A DNA stretch of 64,000 nucleotides. Source: an uncultured Oceanospirillales bacterium. Its GTDB lineage: Bacteria; Pseudomonadota; Gammaproteobacteria; Xanthomonadales; SZUA-36. A program made the translations under genes and the position numbers. Under the pieces are notes generated by a model. The model saw only the letters and a program-made list of their open reading frames with translations, had not been told where the DNA came from and did no database searches. Below are positions 29,609-38,152 of the stretch, piece by piece; position 1 is the stretch's first letter, and the number at the start of each line of letters is the position of its first letter. Where the stretch lies: the NCBI GenBank assembly GCA_913055655.1, contig CAJXKA010000001.1, positions 310,001 to 374,000 on the forward strand. Direction: 5' to 3'.

Positions 29609-29989
29609 ATGAAACTGAAGGGTGCACTGCTCACCATCGCGCTTGGCGCAACCATCACCTCCGTCGCCGCGGCCCAGGAAGACGGGTCGGAAATCGTACT
29701 GCCGCTGGAGGCGCAGACCTGCAACCTGCCGGCCGCGCCGGCGCGGATTCCTGACGAAGCGACCATTGACGACCTGAAGAAGGCGAAAGGCAACATCTCG
29801 GACTTCCAGGCATCGCTGACCCAGTACCGCGAATGCCTCGACAAATCCGCCCAGTCGGAAGGCCTGACGGACGGCAACCACATCGCGCTGGGCCAGGCCC
29901 ATAACTATTCCGTTGAGATGGAAGAGCGCGTGGCCGAGCAGTTCAACGTGGCGGTTCGCGCCTACAAGGAACGCCAGGCCGGCGGTTAA
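29609..29989 (+). CDS. hypothetical small periplasmic protein
   Basis: 126 residues with a clear signal peptide (MKLKGALLTIALGATITSVAAAQ, cleavage near 22). The mature part is mostly helical and charged, with two Cys (CNLP and YRECLDK) that could form a disulphide. AAAGGA precedes the ATG by 6 nt. No family recognised. It converges on the symporter gene. Confidence 0.7.
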   Translation: MKLKGALLTIALGATITSVAAAQEDGSEIVLPLEAQTCNLPAAPARIPDEATIDDLKKAKGNISDFQASLTQYRECLDKSAQSEGLTDGNHIALGQAHNYSVEMEERVAEQFNVAVRAYKERQAGG

Positions 29990-30009
29990 GATTTCGCGAT
30001 AAGCGATCC

Positions 30010-30033
30010 GGCGGCGGCCACCCGGCCGCCGCC
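30010..30033. terminator. GC-only hairpin between convergent genes
   Basis: GGCGGCGGCC, loop ACCC, GGCCGCCGCC: a perfect 10-bp stem between the stops of two convergent genes, without a T-run. It probably blocks read-through in both directions. A second shorter hairpin follows over the symporter stop. Confidence 0.5.
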
Positions 30034-30044
30034 AGTACGCCGCT

Positions 30045-31793
30045 TCAGGCGGCGCGTGGAACCCGGATATCCTCGACCAGCTGGCGCACCTTTTCCGGCG
30101 GCGGCTCACCGGCCAGGCTGACGGCCCAGGCCACAGCGAAGTTCAGCGCCATGCCCACCACGCCGATCCCTTCCGGCGATATACCGAATAGCCAGTTCTC
30201 CGGTGTATTGGCGATCAGCGGTTCGAAAAACACGCCCTTGAACGCCAGGATGTAGCCGAACGTGAACAGCAGGCCGGTGACCATGCCGGCGATGGCGCCG
30301 TTGCGGTTGATGCGCGTACTGAAGATGCCCATCAGGATGGCCGGGAACAGCGATGCCGCGGCCAGCCCGAACGCGAAGGCGACCACCTGGGCGACGAAGC
30401 CGGGTGGATTCCACCCCAGGTAGCCGGCCACCAGGATGGCCACCGCGGCGGCGGCGCGCCCGGCGCGCAGTTCCTGTTTCTCACTGATGTTCGGTGCGAT
30501 GATGCCCTTCAGCAGGTCGTGCGAGAACGCCGCCGAGATCACCAGCAGCAGGCCGGCCGCGGTCGACAGCGCCGCGGCAATGCCGCCGGCCGCCACCAGC
30601 GCGATCACCCAGTCGGGCAGTTCCGCGATTTCCGGGTTCGCCAGCACCATGATGTCGCGGTCGACGGTCAGCTCGTTACCTTCCCAGCCGAACGATTCCG
30701 CACGCTCGGCGAACGCCGGGTTGTCGGCGTTGTAGTACTGGATGCGGCCGTCATTGTTGCGGTCTTCAAACTGCAGCAGACCCGTGTCTTCCCAGGTGCG
30801 GAACCACTGCGGCCGGTCGGCATAAACCAGGTTGGCGTCCGCGGCGCCCACCTCGCTCGCCTGGATGGTGTTGGTCAGGTTGTAGCGCGCCATTGCGCCC
30901 ACGGCCGGGGCAGTGGTGTAGAGGATGGCGATGAACAGCAGGGCCCAGCCGGCGGAGCGGCGTGCATCGGAGACTTTCGGCACGGTGAAGAAACGCACGA
31001 TCACGTGCGGCAGTCCCGCGGTGCCCACCATCAGCGCCAGGGTGATCGCGAACACGTCAATGGTGCTCTTGTTGCCCTCGGTAAAGGCGCGGAAACCCAG
31101 GTCGGTGACGATGGTATCCAGCTTGTCGAGCAGGTAGACGCCTTCACCGGCCACCTTGCCGCCCAGTCCCGTCTGCGGCAGCGGGTGGCCCGTCAGCTGC
31201 AGCGAAATGAACACCGCCGGCACCGTGTAGGCAAAGATCAGCACGCAGTACTGCGCCACCTGGGTGTAGGTGATGCCTTTCATACCGCCCAGCACCGCGT
31301 AGATGAACACCACGCCCATGCCGATCACCAGCCCCACGTGGATCGGGACTTCCAGGAAGCGCGAGAAAACGATACCCACGCCGCGCATCTGCCCGGCCAC
31401 GTAGGTGAACGAAATGAAGATCAGGCAGATCACCGCCACCAGCCGCGCCGCGTTGGAGTAGTAGCGGTCACCGATGAATTCCGGCACCGTGAAACGGCCG
31501 TACTTGCGCAGGTAGGGCGCCAGCAGCAACGCCAGCAGCACATAGCCGCCGGTCCAGCCCATCAGGTAGACCGAGCCGCCATAACCCAGGAACGCGATCA
31601 GGCCGGCCATGGAAATGAACGAGGCCGCCGACATCCAGTCGGCCGCGGTGGCCATGCCGTTGGCCACGGGGTGGACGTGCTTGCCGGCCACGTAGAAATC
31701 GCCGGTACTGCGTGCGCGCGACCAGAAGGCGATCACGATATAAACGGCGAAACTCAGCCCCACCGCCAGGTAGGTCATGAACTGCAGGCTCAT
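30045..31793 (-). CDS. sodium:solute symporter (VC_2705/ActP-like)
   Basis: 582-residue SSS-family transporter with about 13 spans. TAADWMSAASFISMAGLIAFLGYGG and the later VGTAGLPHVIVRFFTVPKVSDARRSAGWA are diagnostic for acetate-permease-like members. A soluble insertion (about 330-395, DRNNDGRIQYYNADNP) is typical of the VC_2705 subgroup, which travels with a small DUF4212 subunit, here directly upstream with a 4-nt overlap. Transported solute is unknown; acetate or another small carboxylate is likely. Confidence 0.92.
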   Translation of the reverse strand: MSLQFMTYLAVGLSFAVYIVIAFWSRARSTGDFYVAGKHVHPVANGMATAADWMSAASFISMAGLIAFLGYGGSVYLMGWTGGYVLLALLLAPYLRKYGRFTVPEFIGDRYYSNAARLVAVICLIFISFTYVAGQMRGVGIVFSRFLEVPIHVGLVIGMGVVFIYAVLGGMKGITYTQVAQYCVLIFAYTVPAVFISLQLTGHPLPQTGLGGKVAGEGVYLLDKLDTIVTDLGFRAFTEGNKSTIDVFAITLALMVGTAGLPHVIVRFFTVPKVSDARRSAGWALLFIAILYTTAPAVGAMARYNLTNTIQASEVGAADANLVYADRPQWFRTWEDTGLLQFEDRNNDGRIQYYNADNPAFAERAESFGWEGNELTVDRDIMVLANPEIAELPDWVIALVAAGGIAAALSTAAGLLLVISAAFSHDLLKGIIAPNISEKQELRAGRAAAAVAILVAGYLGWNPPGFVAQVVAFAFGLAAASLFPAILMGIFSTRINRNGAIAGMVTGLLFTFGYILAFKGVFFEPLIANTPENWLFGISPEGIGVVGMALNFAVAWAVSLAGEPPPEKVRQLVEDIRVPRAA

Positions 31794-32080
31794 GGGTCGA
31801 CCCCCGGTTCCACGACCGGCTCGTCGTCATCCACGTCGAACCGGTGGTCGAGGCGGTTCATGCGCCAGGCGTAGAAAAAGATAATCCCCAGGAACACCAG
31901 GATTGAACCCTGCTGGGCGAACCAGAAGCCCAGTTTGAACCCGCCAAGGCGGATGGTGTTCAGCGGCTCGGCCAGCAATATGCCGAAGCCGAAGGACACG
32001 ATGAACCAGAGCGCCAGGCACCACAGCACCAGTTTCAGGTTGGCACGCCAGTAGGCGTGACGGGACAGGTCTTCACTCAT
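31790..32080 (-). CDS. DUF4212 small symporter subunit
   Basis: 96 residues with two helices (about 18-38 and 55-76) and an acidic C-terminus (DVDDDEPVVEPGVDP). It matches the short partner protein always encoded beside VC_2705-type sodium symporters. Overlaps the symporter start by 4 nt and follows the decarboxylase by 14 nt. Confidence 0.9.
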   Translation of the reverse strand: MSEDLSRHAYWRANLKLVLWCLALWFIVSFGFGILLAEPLNTIRLGGFKLGFWFAQQGSILVFLGIIFFYAWRMNRLDHRFDVDDDEPVVEPGVDP

Positions 32081-32094
32081 TGTTTTTCTCCCTT

Positions 32095-33555
32095 TCAGAG
32101 CCGTTGTTCGAGTTGTTGTCCGAGTTCGACGACGCGGTTCGCCAGGGCCTCGACGTCTTCAAACCGGGTGCGCCAGTTGGAGAACGCCGGGCGGAAGATG
32201 GTCCGCTCGCCCAGTTTGGATGTGCCGACCAGGAACTGGCCGTCTTCGATGACGGCTTCGCCCAGTTGCCTGTTCAGGTCGTCGAGACCGGCGTCGTCAA
32301 ACCCGCCCGGGTTGTAGCGGAAGGCCACGATATTCAGCGGTACCTCGGCCATGCGTTCCAGTGCCGGGTGGGCGTCGACCACGCCCGCAAAATGGGCGGC
32401 GAGGTCCAGGCAATGTTCGATGATCCGCCGATGGCCGTCCCGGCCGTAGGCCTTCAGTGTGGCCCACACGGCGAAACCGCGGCCGCGCCGGGAGCTCTCC
32501 GGGCCAATCGCCCCCAGCGTGGGTCGCGGATCGTTCTCGGCCGGCAGGTAATCGGCCGAATACCGGAAAGCGCGCGCCATCAGGCCGTGGTCGCGCACGA
32601 ACGCGTAACCGGAATCATAGGGGACGTTGAGCCACTTGTGGCCGTCCACGGTGATTGAGTCCGCGCCTTCGAAACCGGCGACCAGGTGCGCGGTGCGGGG
32701 CGACAGGGCGGCAAACAGCCCGAACGCGCCGTCGACGTGCAACCAGCAGTTGTGTTCGCGTGCCCGCGTCATCATTTCGGCGACCGGGTCGAAACGCCCG
32801 GCATTCACTTCGCCGGCGTTGACCACCACCAGCGCGGGTTGACCGTCCAGCGCTTCGAGGGCGCGTGAAAATGCGTCCAGGTCGACCAGGCCATCGGCGC
32901 CGTCCTCGACGCATTGAATATTGGCCATACCGATACCTTGCAGCGCCAGGACCTTGCGGCTGGCCGCATGCAGGAACCGGGTGGAAATCACGGGCATCTG
33001 CGGCTGGCCCGACAGCCCCGTTTCCGAGACATCGAAGCCCAGCTGTTCGCCCCACCACTGACGCGCCGCGGCCATGCCGACGAAATTGGCCATGGTCGCG
33101 CCGGTCACCATGACCCCGTGCATGCCGGCAGGGATGCCCAGCAGTTCCTTCAGCCACTCCAGCGCCTGCAGTTCCAGCCGCACACCCACGGGCGAGGTGA
33201 CCCAGGTGTAGGTCAGCACGTCGAACGCCGCCGCGACCAGGTCGGCGCCATGGGCGGCGGGCGTGTTACCGCCGATGACAAAGTGATAGCAGCGCGGACC
33301 GGCCGTGTTCGTGCCCGCGCGCGCCTGCAGGTCGAGCAGCGCTTCCAGTGCTTGCCGGGCACCTACACCCTGGTCCGGCAACGGCACCGCGAGGCGCTGA
33401 AGTGCCCGGTCGGGGTCGGCCGGAAGCGCCTGGCGTTCATCGGCGCCAACGATGGCGTCGTCGAGCGCATCCGCCAGGTCGGACACCAGGCGGCTGGCTT
33501 CGGCACGCAACTGGTCGGTGAAGCCGGATTGGGGGTGGCGGTGAATGTCGGGCAT
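32095..33555 (-). CDS. PLP-dependent group II decarboxylase
   Basis: 486 residues of the aromatic amino acid/glutamate/diaminobutyrate decarboxylase superfamily. The PLP lysine is in TVDGHKWLNVPYDSG; CWLHVDGAFGLFA carries the PLP-interacting Asp; HFVIGGNTPAAHGADLVAAAFDV lies in the N-terminal part. The exact substrate cannot be told by eye. ATG at 33555 is preferred over the TTG three codons earlier. It leads an operon with the DUF4212/sodium symporter pair, suggesting linked uptake and metabolism of one compound (inference). Confidence 0.9.
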   Translation of the reverse strand: MPDIHRHPQSGFTDQLRAEASRLVSDLADALDDAIVGADERQALPADPDRALQRLAVPLPDQGVGARQALEALLDLQARAGTNTAGPRCYHFVIGGNTPAAHGADLVAAAFDVLTYTWVTSPVGVRLELQALEWLKELLGIPAGMHGVMVTGATMANFVGMAAARQWWGEQLGFDVSETGLSGQPQMPVISTRFLHAASRKVLALQGIGMANIQCVEDGADGLVDLDAFSRALEALDGQPALVVVNAGEVNAGRFDPVAEMMTRAREHNCWLHVDGAFGLFAALSPRTAHLVAGFEGADSITVDGHKWLNVPYDSGYAFVRDHGLMARAFRYSADYLPAENDPRPTLGAIGPESSRRGRGFAVWATLKAYGRDGHRRIIEHCLDLAAHFAGVVDAHPALERMAEVPLNIVAFRYNPGGFDDAGLDDLNRQLGEAVIEDGQFLVGTSKLGERTIFRPAFSNWRTRFEDVEALANRVVELGQQLEQRL

Positions 33556-33610
33556 AGTCGCCAAGCTTGCCGAATCGCATGCGGCATGTCACGCCCCGGG
33601 GCCTCGCCTT

Positions 33611-33619
33611 TGCTATTCT
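33611..33619 (+). promoter_or_regulatory. candidate extended -10 promoter, leaderless start
   Basis: TGC followed by TATTCT ends 7 nt before the ATG at 33627, so transcription would begin at or next to the start codon of the phosphatase gene. Confidence 0.45.
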
Positions 33620-33626
33620 TGCGCGG

Positions 33627-34913
33627 ATGAATGAACTGCCGACCATTCCGGGGACCGAGGAAATCAGCCGCGAGTCGCTGATGCGCATCCTCGAAATCAT
33701 GCACCGGCTGGCCTCGCCGGAGGCCATGCCCGAGCTCTTGCGCGAGATCGTCGAGGTCGGCAAGGTCGCCATCGTCGCCGAGGCAGGGGTGCTGTGGCTG
33801 TACGACAATGATGCGGAACAACTGGTCATGGTCACCCCGCCGCAGGATGAGCCGCGCCGGCGCGCGCTGGGCGACGGCTGGGTGGGCGTCTGCGCCCGCG
33901 ACCGTGCGCTCAGCAATATCCGCGAATGCCGCGAAGACGACTGTTTCCAGGCTGATCCGCTGCACCTGCCGGAGTTCGAAACCCGCTCCCTGTTCAATGT
34001 GCCCATCATTGGCCAGGACGATACCCTGCTGGGGGTCATGCAGTGGCTGGGCGCGCGCCCCGGGCAGTTTGACCACCATGACGAGTGGGTCGGGCCGGCG
34101 CTGGCGGCCCAGGCGGCGGTGGCGATCCAGCACGCGTACATGACCGATGAACTGCTCGCCAACGCCATCCTGGAACGCGAAGTGGCCGTTGCCCGCGAGA
34201 TTCAGCTGAGCACGCTGCCCCGGGTCATGCCGGAGGTGCCGGGCTACGACCTGCATGGCTATTTCCTGCCCACGGCGCACACCGGTGGCGACCTGTACGA
34301 CCTGGTGATGCTGGATGGCCAGCTGTTCATGCTGCTGGGGGACGCCACCGGCCATGGTTTCGGCCCGGCCCTTTCCGCGACGCAGATGCAGGCCATGATG
34401 CGCGTGGCCTTCCGGTTGGGCGCCGGCCTGGATGACGCCTACCGGCAGGTCAACAACCAGATGGCCGAGGACCTGCCCGATGACCGGTTCATCACGGCGT
34501 TCATGGGTTTCCTGGACCCGGACGCACACGAGGTCCGGTTCCATTCGGCCGGGCAGGGGCCGATCCTGCACTACCACGCGGCCGAGGACCGGCTCGAGTG
34601 GCACAAACCCACCAGCTTCCCGCTGGGCGTCATGGAACTTGACGGCAGCGATCCGGCCCGTCGCGTGGCGTTGGCGCCCGGCGATATCCTGGCGTTGATC
34701 TCCGATGGCGTTTACGAGTTCGCCAACCCGGCGGGCGAGCAGTTCGGCGAGTCCGGCGTGGGCGAGGTCATCCGGGCCAACCGGCACCGGCCGATGGCGG
34801 ACCTGGGCAAAACACTGGTGGACGCGGCCTTTACCTTCGGCGAGGGTGGGGGCCAGGCGGATGACATTACGCTGGTCATGGTCCGGCGCCAGCCCGGCAC
34901 GGATGCGTCATGA
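33627..34913 (+). CDS. GAF-domain PP2C phosphatase (RsbU/SpoIIE-like)
   Basis: 428-residue soluble signalling protein. A GAF-type sensor (about residues 15-165) is followed by a linker helix AILEREVAVAREIQLSTLPR and a SpoIIE/PP2C serine phosphatase domain (about 200-425) with metal-binding motifs GGDLYDL, GDATGHG and the C-terminal GGQADDITLVMV. It should dephosphorylate the STAS antagonist encoded two genes downstream. The ATG at 33627 is favoured by a -10 box 7 nt upstream. It overlaps the kinase gene by 4 nt. Confidence 0.93.
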   Translation: MNELPTIPGTEEISRESLMRILEIMHRLASPEAMPELLREIVEVGKVAIVAEAGVLWLYDNDAEQLVMVTPPQDEPRRRALGDGWVGVCARDRALSNIRECREDDCFQADPLHLPEFETRSLFNVPIIGQDDTLLGVMQWLGARPGQFDHHDEWVGPALAAQAAVAIQHAYMTDELLANAILEREVAVAREIQLSTLPRVMPEVPGYDLHGYFLPTAHTGGDLYDLVMLDGQLFMLLGDATGHGFGPALSATQMQAMMRVAFRLGAGLDDAYRQVNNQMAEDLPDDRFITAFMGFLDPDAHEVRFHSAGQGPILHYHAAEDRLEWHKPTSFPLGVMELDGSDPARRVALAPGDILALISDGVYEFANPAGEQFGESGVGEVIRANRHRPMADLGKTLVDAAFTFGEGGGQADDITLVMVRRQPGTDAS

Positions 34914-35317
34914 AGGCTTCGTTCCCCCGGCGGTTCAGCGCCTTGACGGATATTGTCACGATGACCGAGGCTTTTTTTGCCGGCGAAGGCCTGGATGCGT
35001 CGCTCCGGCCGGCCACGGACCTTTGTCTCGAAGAACTTTTCGTGAACATGGTCACCTACAACACGGAGACGAAAGAGCCGATCACGATTGAGTTGCAACG
35101 CCATGGCCAGGGCATCCGGGCGGCCCTGACCGACCGGGACGTTGACCGCTTCGATCCACGAAAAGTCGCCCCCGTCGACGTGGAATTACCGCTGGAGCAG
35201 CGCGAACCGGGAGGGCTTGGCCTGTACCTGGTGTTCAAGGTCGCCGATGCCGTGCACTACGAATACCGTGAGCGGACAAGTAGAATCACCTTCACGATTG
35301 AAGGGAAGCACGATTGA
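34910..35317 (+). CDS. anti-sigma/antagonist serine kinase (RsbW-like HATPase)
   Basis: 135 residues of the small GHKL ATPase type: N-box in CLEELFVNMVTYN and G-box-like GGLGLYLVFKVADAV. In partner-switching systems this kinase phosphorylates the STAS antagonist and holds a target protein. Start overlaps the phosphatase stop by 4 nt; its stop overlaps the STAS start by one base. Confidence 0.92.
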   Translation: MKASFPRRFSALTDIVTMTEAFFAGEGLDASLRPATDLCLEELFVNMVTYNTETKEPITIELQRHGQGIRAALTDRDVDRFDPRKVAPVDVELPLEQREPGGLGLYLVFKVADAVHYEYRERTSRITFTIEGKHD

Positions 35318-35616
35318 TGTTCGAAATTGGTACCGACGAAGCCGGCCATGTCAGGATCTCGGGCCGCCTGGACGCCGCAAAGGCGCCGCGCGCGCAGACG
35401 TTTCTAGACCGCCAGGACGGCCCCTGTGTCATTAACCTGGGCGGCCTGGAGTACATTTCCAGCGCCGGACTTGGCGTATTGCTGCGGACGCACAAGCGGC
35501 TGATGGCGAACGGCGAAGGCATCCGCCTGGTGGGCGTTGGTCCCCACCTGAGGGATATTTTTTCCTATTCCGGCTTTGATCGCCTGTTCGACATCGAGAC
35601 CGCGGCAGACGGCTGA
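35317..35616 (+). CDS. STAS-domain anti-sigma factor antagonist (RsbV-like)
   Basis: 99 residues forming one STAS domain. The phosphorylatable serine region is in LEYISSAGLGVLL, matching RsbV/SpoIIAA. It completes a phosphatase-kinase-antagonist set with coupled starts (TGATG with the kinase gene). The output partner is not certain; an ECF sigma factor follows 86 nt downstream. Confidence 0.93.
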   Translation: MFEIGTDEAGHVRISGRLDAAKAPRAQTFLDRQDGPCVINLGGLEYISSAGLGVLLRTHKRLMANGEGIRLVGVGPHLRDIFSYSGFDRLFDIETAADG

Positions 35617-35702
35617 AATCCTTCGCGGCCAGGCCGGCCGGTGAACAGTGATGGACCACGACGACATGCAATCAACAACTTTTTCCTCTCTGGGCGGTAT
35701 TC

Positions 35703-36245
35703 ATGGCAAGGGATGGTGACGCCGCGCTGATCCGGGACTGCCGGAACGGCGACCGACAGGCGCTGGGGTCACTGGTCCGACGCTACGAGCGGCCGGTGTA
35801 CAACGCGGCCTATCGCATGCTCGGAAACGCGGACGAGGCGGCCGACGTGGCCCAGACGACCTTCCTGAAGGCGTTTGAGAAACTCGACCACTACAACCCG
35901 AAGTACCGGTTTTTCAGCTGGATTTACCGGATCGCGGTCAACGAATCGATCGACCGCATCAATGGACGATCCAGGCTGCGTGAACTTGATGACTCGCCCG
36001 CGTCTGTCGACCCGGGGCCGGATGACATCGAAGATCACCGCCAGCTGAGCCGGCAGTTGCAGTCATCGCTCAACGCGCTGACCGAAGACCAGAGGGCCGT
36101 TGTAATGCTCAGGCACTTCGTGGAAATCAGTTACCGGGAGATCGGGGAGATCCTGCAGATCCCGGAGAAAACCGTGAAATCACGGTTGTTCACCGCGCGC
36201 CAGCGACTCAAGGACATGCTTGAGCATGAAGGGGTACGGCCATGA
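35703..36245 (+). CDS. ECF sigma factor (RpoE-like)
   Basis: 180 residues with sigma region 2 (about 20-90; NAAYRMLGNADEAADVAQTTFLKAF and FFSWIYRIAVNESIDRI) and region 4 (about 125-175; ALTEDQRAVVMLRHFVEISYREIGEILQIPEKTVKSRLFTARQRL). Directs RNA polymerase to a stress or envelope regulon. The next gene, overlapping by 4 nt, encodes its likely membrane anti-sigma factor, and a PrsW-type protease follows. Confidence 0.94.
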   Translation: MARDGDAALIRDCRNGDRQALGSLVRRYERPVYNAAYRMLGNADEAADVAQTTFLKAFEKLDHYNPKYRFFSWIYRIAVNESIDRINGRSRLRELDDSPASVDPGPDDIEDHRQLSRQLQSSLNALTEDQRAVVMLRHFVEISYREIGEILQIPEKTVKSRLFTARQRLKDMLEHEGVRP

Positions 36246-37003
36246 ATGACGAGGCAATGATTGATCTCGTACAGGCCGGCGTCGACGGCGAACTCGACGA
36301 TGCCGGCCGTGAAGCACTGGACCGCCTGTTGGCGACATCGGAAGATGCGCGCCGGATACACGGTGAACTCACGGCAGTGAGTCACTGGCTGGGCCAGGCC
36401 GAGCCGGTTGAACCGCCGGATGACCTGCACGCGAGAATCATGGCAGGCATCGAATTGCCGGCGCCCAGGCGGCGCTGGCTGGATTTCCTGCGCAGCGATG
36501 CCGCGTTACCACTCGGGTACGGCCTGGCAGCGGCCCTGGGCGTGGTGGTGACGCTGGGTGTTCTCGGCCAGCGCGATGCGATCACCGTACCGGGCGACAC
36601 CCGGGACCTGGTGGGCACGCTGGCGCCAATGGACCAGGGCGCGCAGGTCGGCGCCAGCCGGTTCGAATATGCCGGTGGCCAGGGCGAAGTGCTGCTGACC
36701 CGGCATGCGGAAGGGTACCGCCTGGACTTCGCCATCCGTGGCGAAATGCCGGTGGACTGGCGACTGGATCTCGGCGACAGCGGCCTGGAACTGGCCTCGC
36801 TGGCCACGGTTGAAGGAACGCCGGCCGCGGTGGACTGGCGCGGCGGTGGCATTACCGGGGGTGGTGATACCGTGATCCGTTTTTCGGCCGGCCTGAGCCA
36901 GGCCGAAGGTGCCAACGAGGTCAGGATCAACGGCATCGAACTGGACCTGGGCCGGGCGGGCGAATCGCTCTACCAGGGCCGCCTGGCGCCCGTGAACCGC
37001 TGA
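36242..37003 (+). CDS. putative membrane anti-sigma factor
   Basis: 253 residues. The N-terminal cytoplasmic part (about 1-80) has the acidic helical look of anti-sigma domains (IDLVQAGVDGELDDAGREAL) but lacks the His-Cys-Cys zinc motif. One span at about 87-109 (AALPLGYGLAAALGVVVTLGVLG) is followed by a beta-rich periplasmic domain. The 4-nt overlap with the sigma gene and this topology support the assignment; no single family was recognised with certainty. Confidence 0.75.
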   Translation: MNDEAMIDLVQAGVDGELDDAGREALDRLLATSEDARRIHGELTAVSHWLGQAEPVEPPDDLHARIMAGIELPAPRRRWLDFLRSDAALPLGYGLAAALGVVVTLGVLGQRDAITVPGDTRDLVGTLAPMDQGAQVGASRFEYAGGQGEVLLTRHAEGYRLDFAIRGEMPVDWRLDLGDSGLELASLATVEGTPAAVDWRGGGITGGGDTVIRFSAGLSQAEGANEVRINGIELDLGRAGESLYQGRLAPVNR

Positions 37004-37122
37004 CCATTTCGCCCGGACACCTGTGAACCGGGCGCGCACTGGGGCAAGATAGGCGTTTTCCCGTCCGGGGGGACGTCCGCCTGAACCCGTCAGAATTTTT
37101 TCTTCGCGCGCCCGTCGGCCTG

Positions 37123-38121
37123 TTGCCGGTGTTGATCTTCCTGGTGGTGCTGGTGTGGATGGACAGCTACAAGCTGGTCACCGTCCGCGCCGTCCTCGCG
37201 ACGATAGCCGCCGGTATGCTGGCCGCCGCCGTGGCGTGGAAGCTGAACAGCGGGCTGATGGCGTGGTCGTCGATGGATTTTGTCCCGTACACGCGCTATG
37301 TCTCGCCTTTCATCGAAGAGTTGCTGAAGGCCGTGGTCGTCATCGGCCTGTTCCGCGCGCACCGCATCGGTTTCCTGGTGGACGCCGCCATTTTCGGCTT
37401 TGCGGTGGGCGCGGGGTTCGCGCTGGCGGAAAACCTGTACCGCCTGTACACGCTGACCGACAGCGTCATGGCCATCTGGGTGATCCGGGGCTTCGGCACC
37501 GCGGTCATGCATGGCACGGCCTGCGCCATTTTCGCAGTCATCGCCCAGACCATGACCGAGCGGAACATGAAGGTGAACCCGGCCCGCTACCTGCCCGGGT
37601 TGCTGGCGGCCGCCGCACTGCACTCGTTTTTTAACCATTTCTTCCTGCCGCCGATCCTGATGACCCTGCTCTTCGTCGTGGTTTCGCCGGTTGTCATGAT
37701 GGTGGTGTTCAGCCGCAGCGCCATGCACCTGCACAGCTGGCTGGAGCTGGATTTCGACGCCGACGCGCGCCTGCTCAAACAGATCGGTTCCGGTGAGTTC
37801 ACAAGTTCCAATGTCGGGCGATTCCTGGGGGACCTGCGCGACAAGTTTCCCGGGACGGTGATGGTCGACCTGCTCTGCTACCTGCGCCTGTACACGGAAC
37901 TGGCGATGCGCGCGAAGGGCGTGCTGATGATGCGAGAGAACGGGCTTGACGTGCCGGTCGGCGAGCGCACCCGTGAAAAGTTCGTGGAACTGGACTTCCT
38001 GCGCCGCAGTATCGGCAAGACCGGGCTGCTGGCCATCCGGCCGCTGCTGCACCACGAGCGCAAGGATCTCTGGCAACTCAAGGTGTTGGCGTCGGGCGTC
38101 GACTTTTCAAAACGGGGTTAA
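37123..38121 (+). CDS. PrsW-family intramembrane metalloprotease
   Basis: 332-residue polytopic protein. Catalytic-type motifs are PFIEELLKAVVVIGLF (EE), FGFAVGAGFALAENLYRL (ExN) and GTAVMHGTACAIFAV plus ALHSFFNHF (His), as in PrsW proteases, which in Bacillus cleave the anti-sigma RsiW. The annotated TTG start gives a first helix that is too short. An in-frame CTG at 37081, with a GGGGGG tract about 8 nt ahead, would give MNPSEFFLRAPVGLLPVL and a complete helix, so the true start may be there. It follows a sigma/anti-sigma pair, suggesting the same kind of job. Confidence 0.88.
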   Translation: MPVLIFLVVLVWMDSYKLVTVRAVLATIAAGMLAAAVAWKLNSGLMAWSSMDFVPYTRYVSPFIEELLKAVVVIGLFRAHRIGFLVDAAIFGFAVGAGFALAENLYRLYTLTDSVMAIWVIRGFGTAVMHGTACAIFAVIAQTMTERNMKVNPARYLPGLLAAAALHSFFNHFFLPPILMTLLFVVVSPVVMMVVFSRSAMHLHSWLELDFDADARLLKQIGSGEFTSSNVGRFLGDLRDKFPGTVMVDLLCYLRLYTELAMRAKGVLMMRENGLDVPVGERTREKFVELDFLRRSIGKTGLLAIRPLLHHERKDLWQLKVLASGVDFSKRG

Positions 38122-38152
38122 GTGTGTGACACTGGGGGGCAAGGAGGTTCCC

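Noticed and set aside
30519-31874. 451-codon plus-strand frame opposite the symporter
   Set aside because: Antisense to an intact symporter gene and composed of His/Arg/Gln-rich sequence without motifs.
33363-34787. 474-codon minus-strand frame across the phosphatase
   Set aside because: Covers the divergent promoter and the phosphatase gene; its only decarboxylase-like part would be out of frame with the real gene. Shadow.
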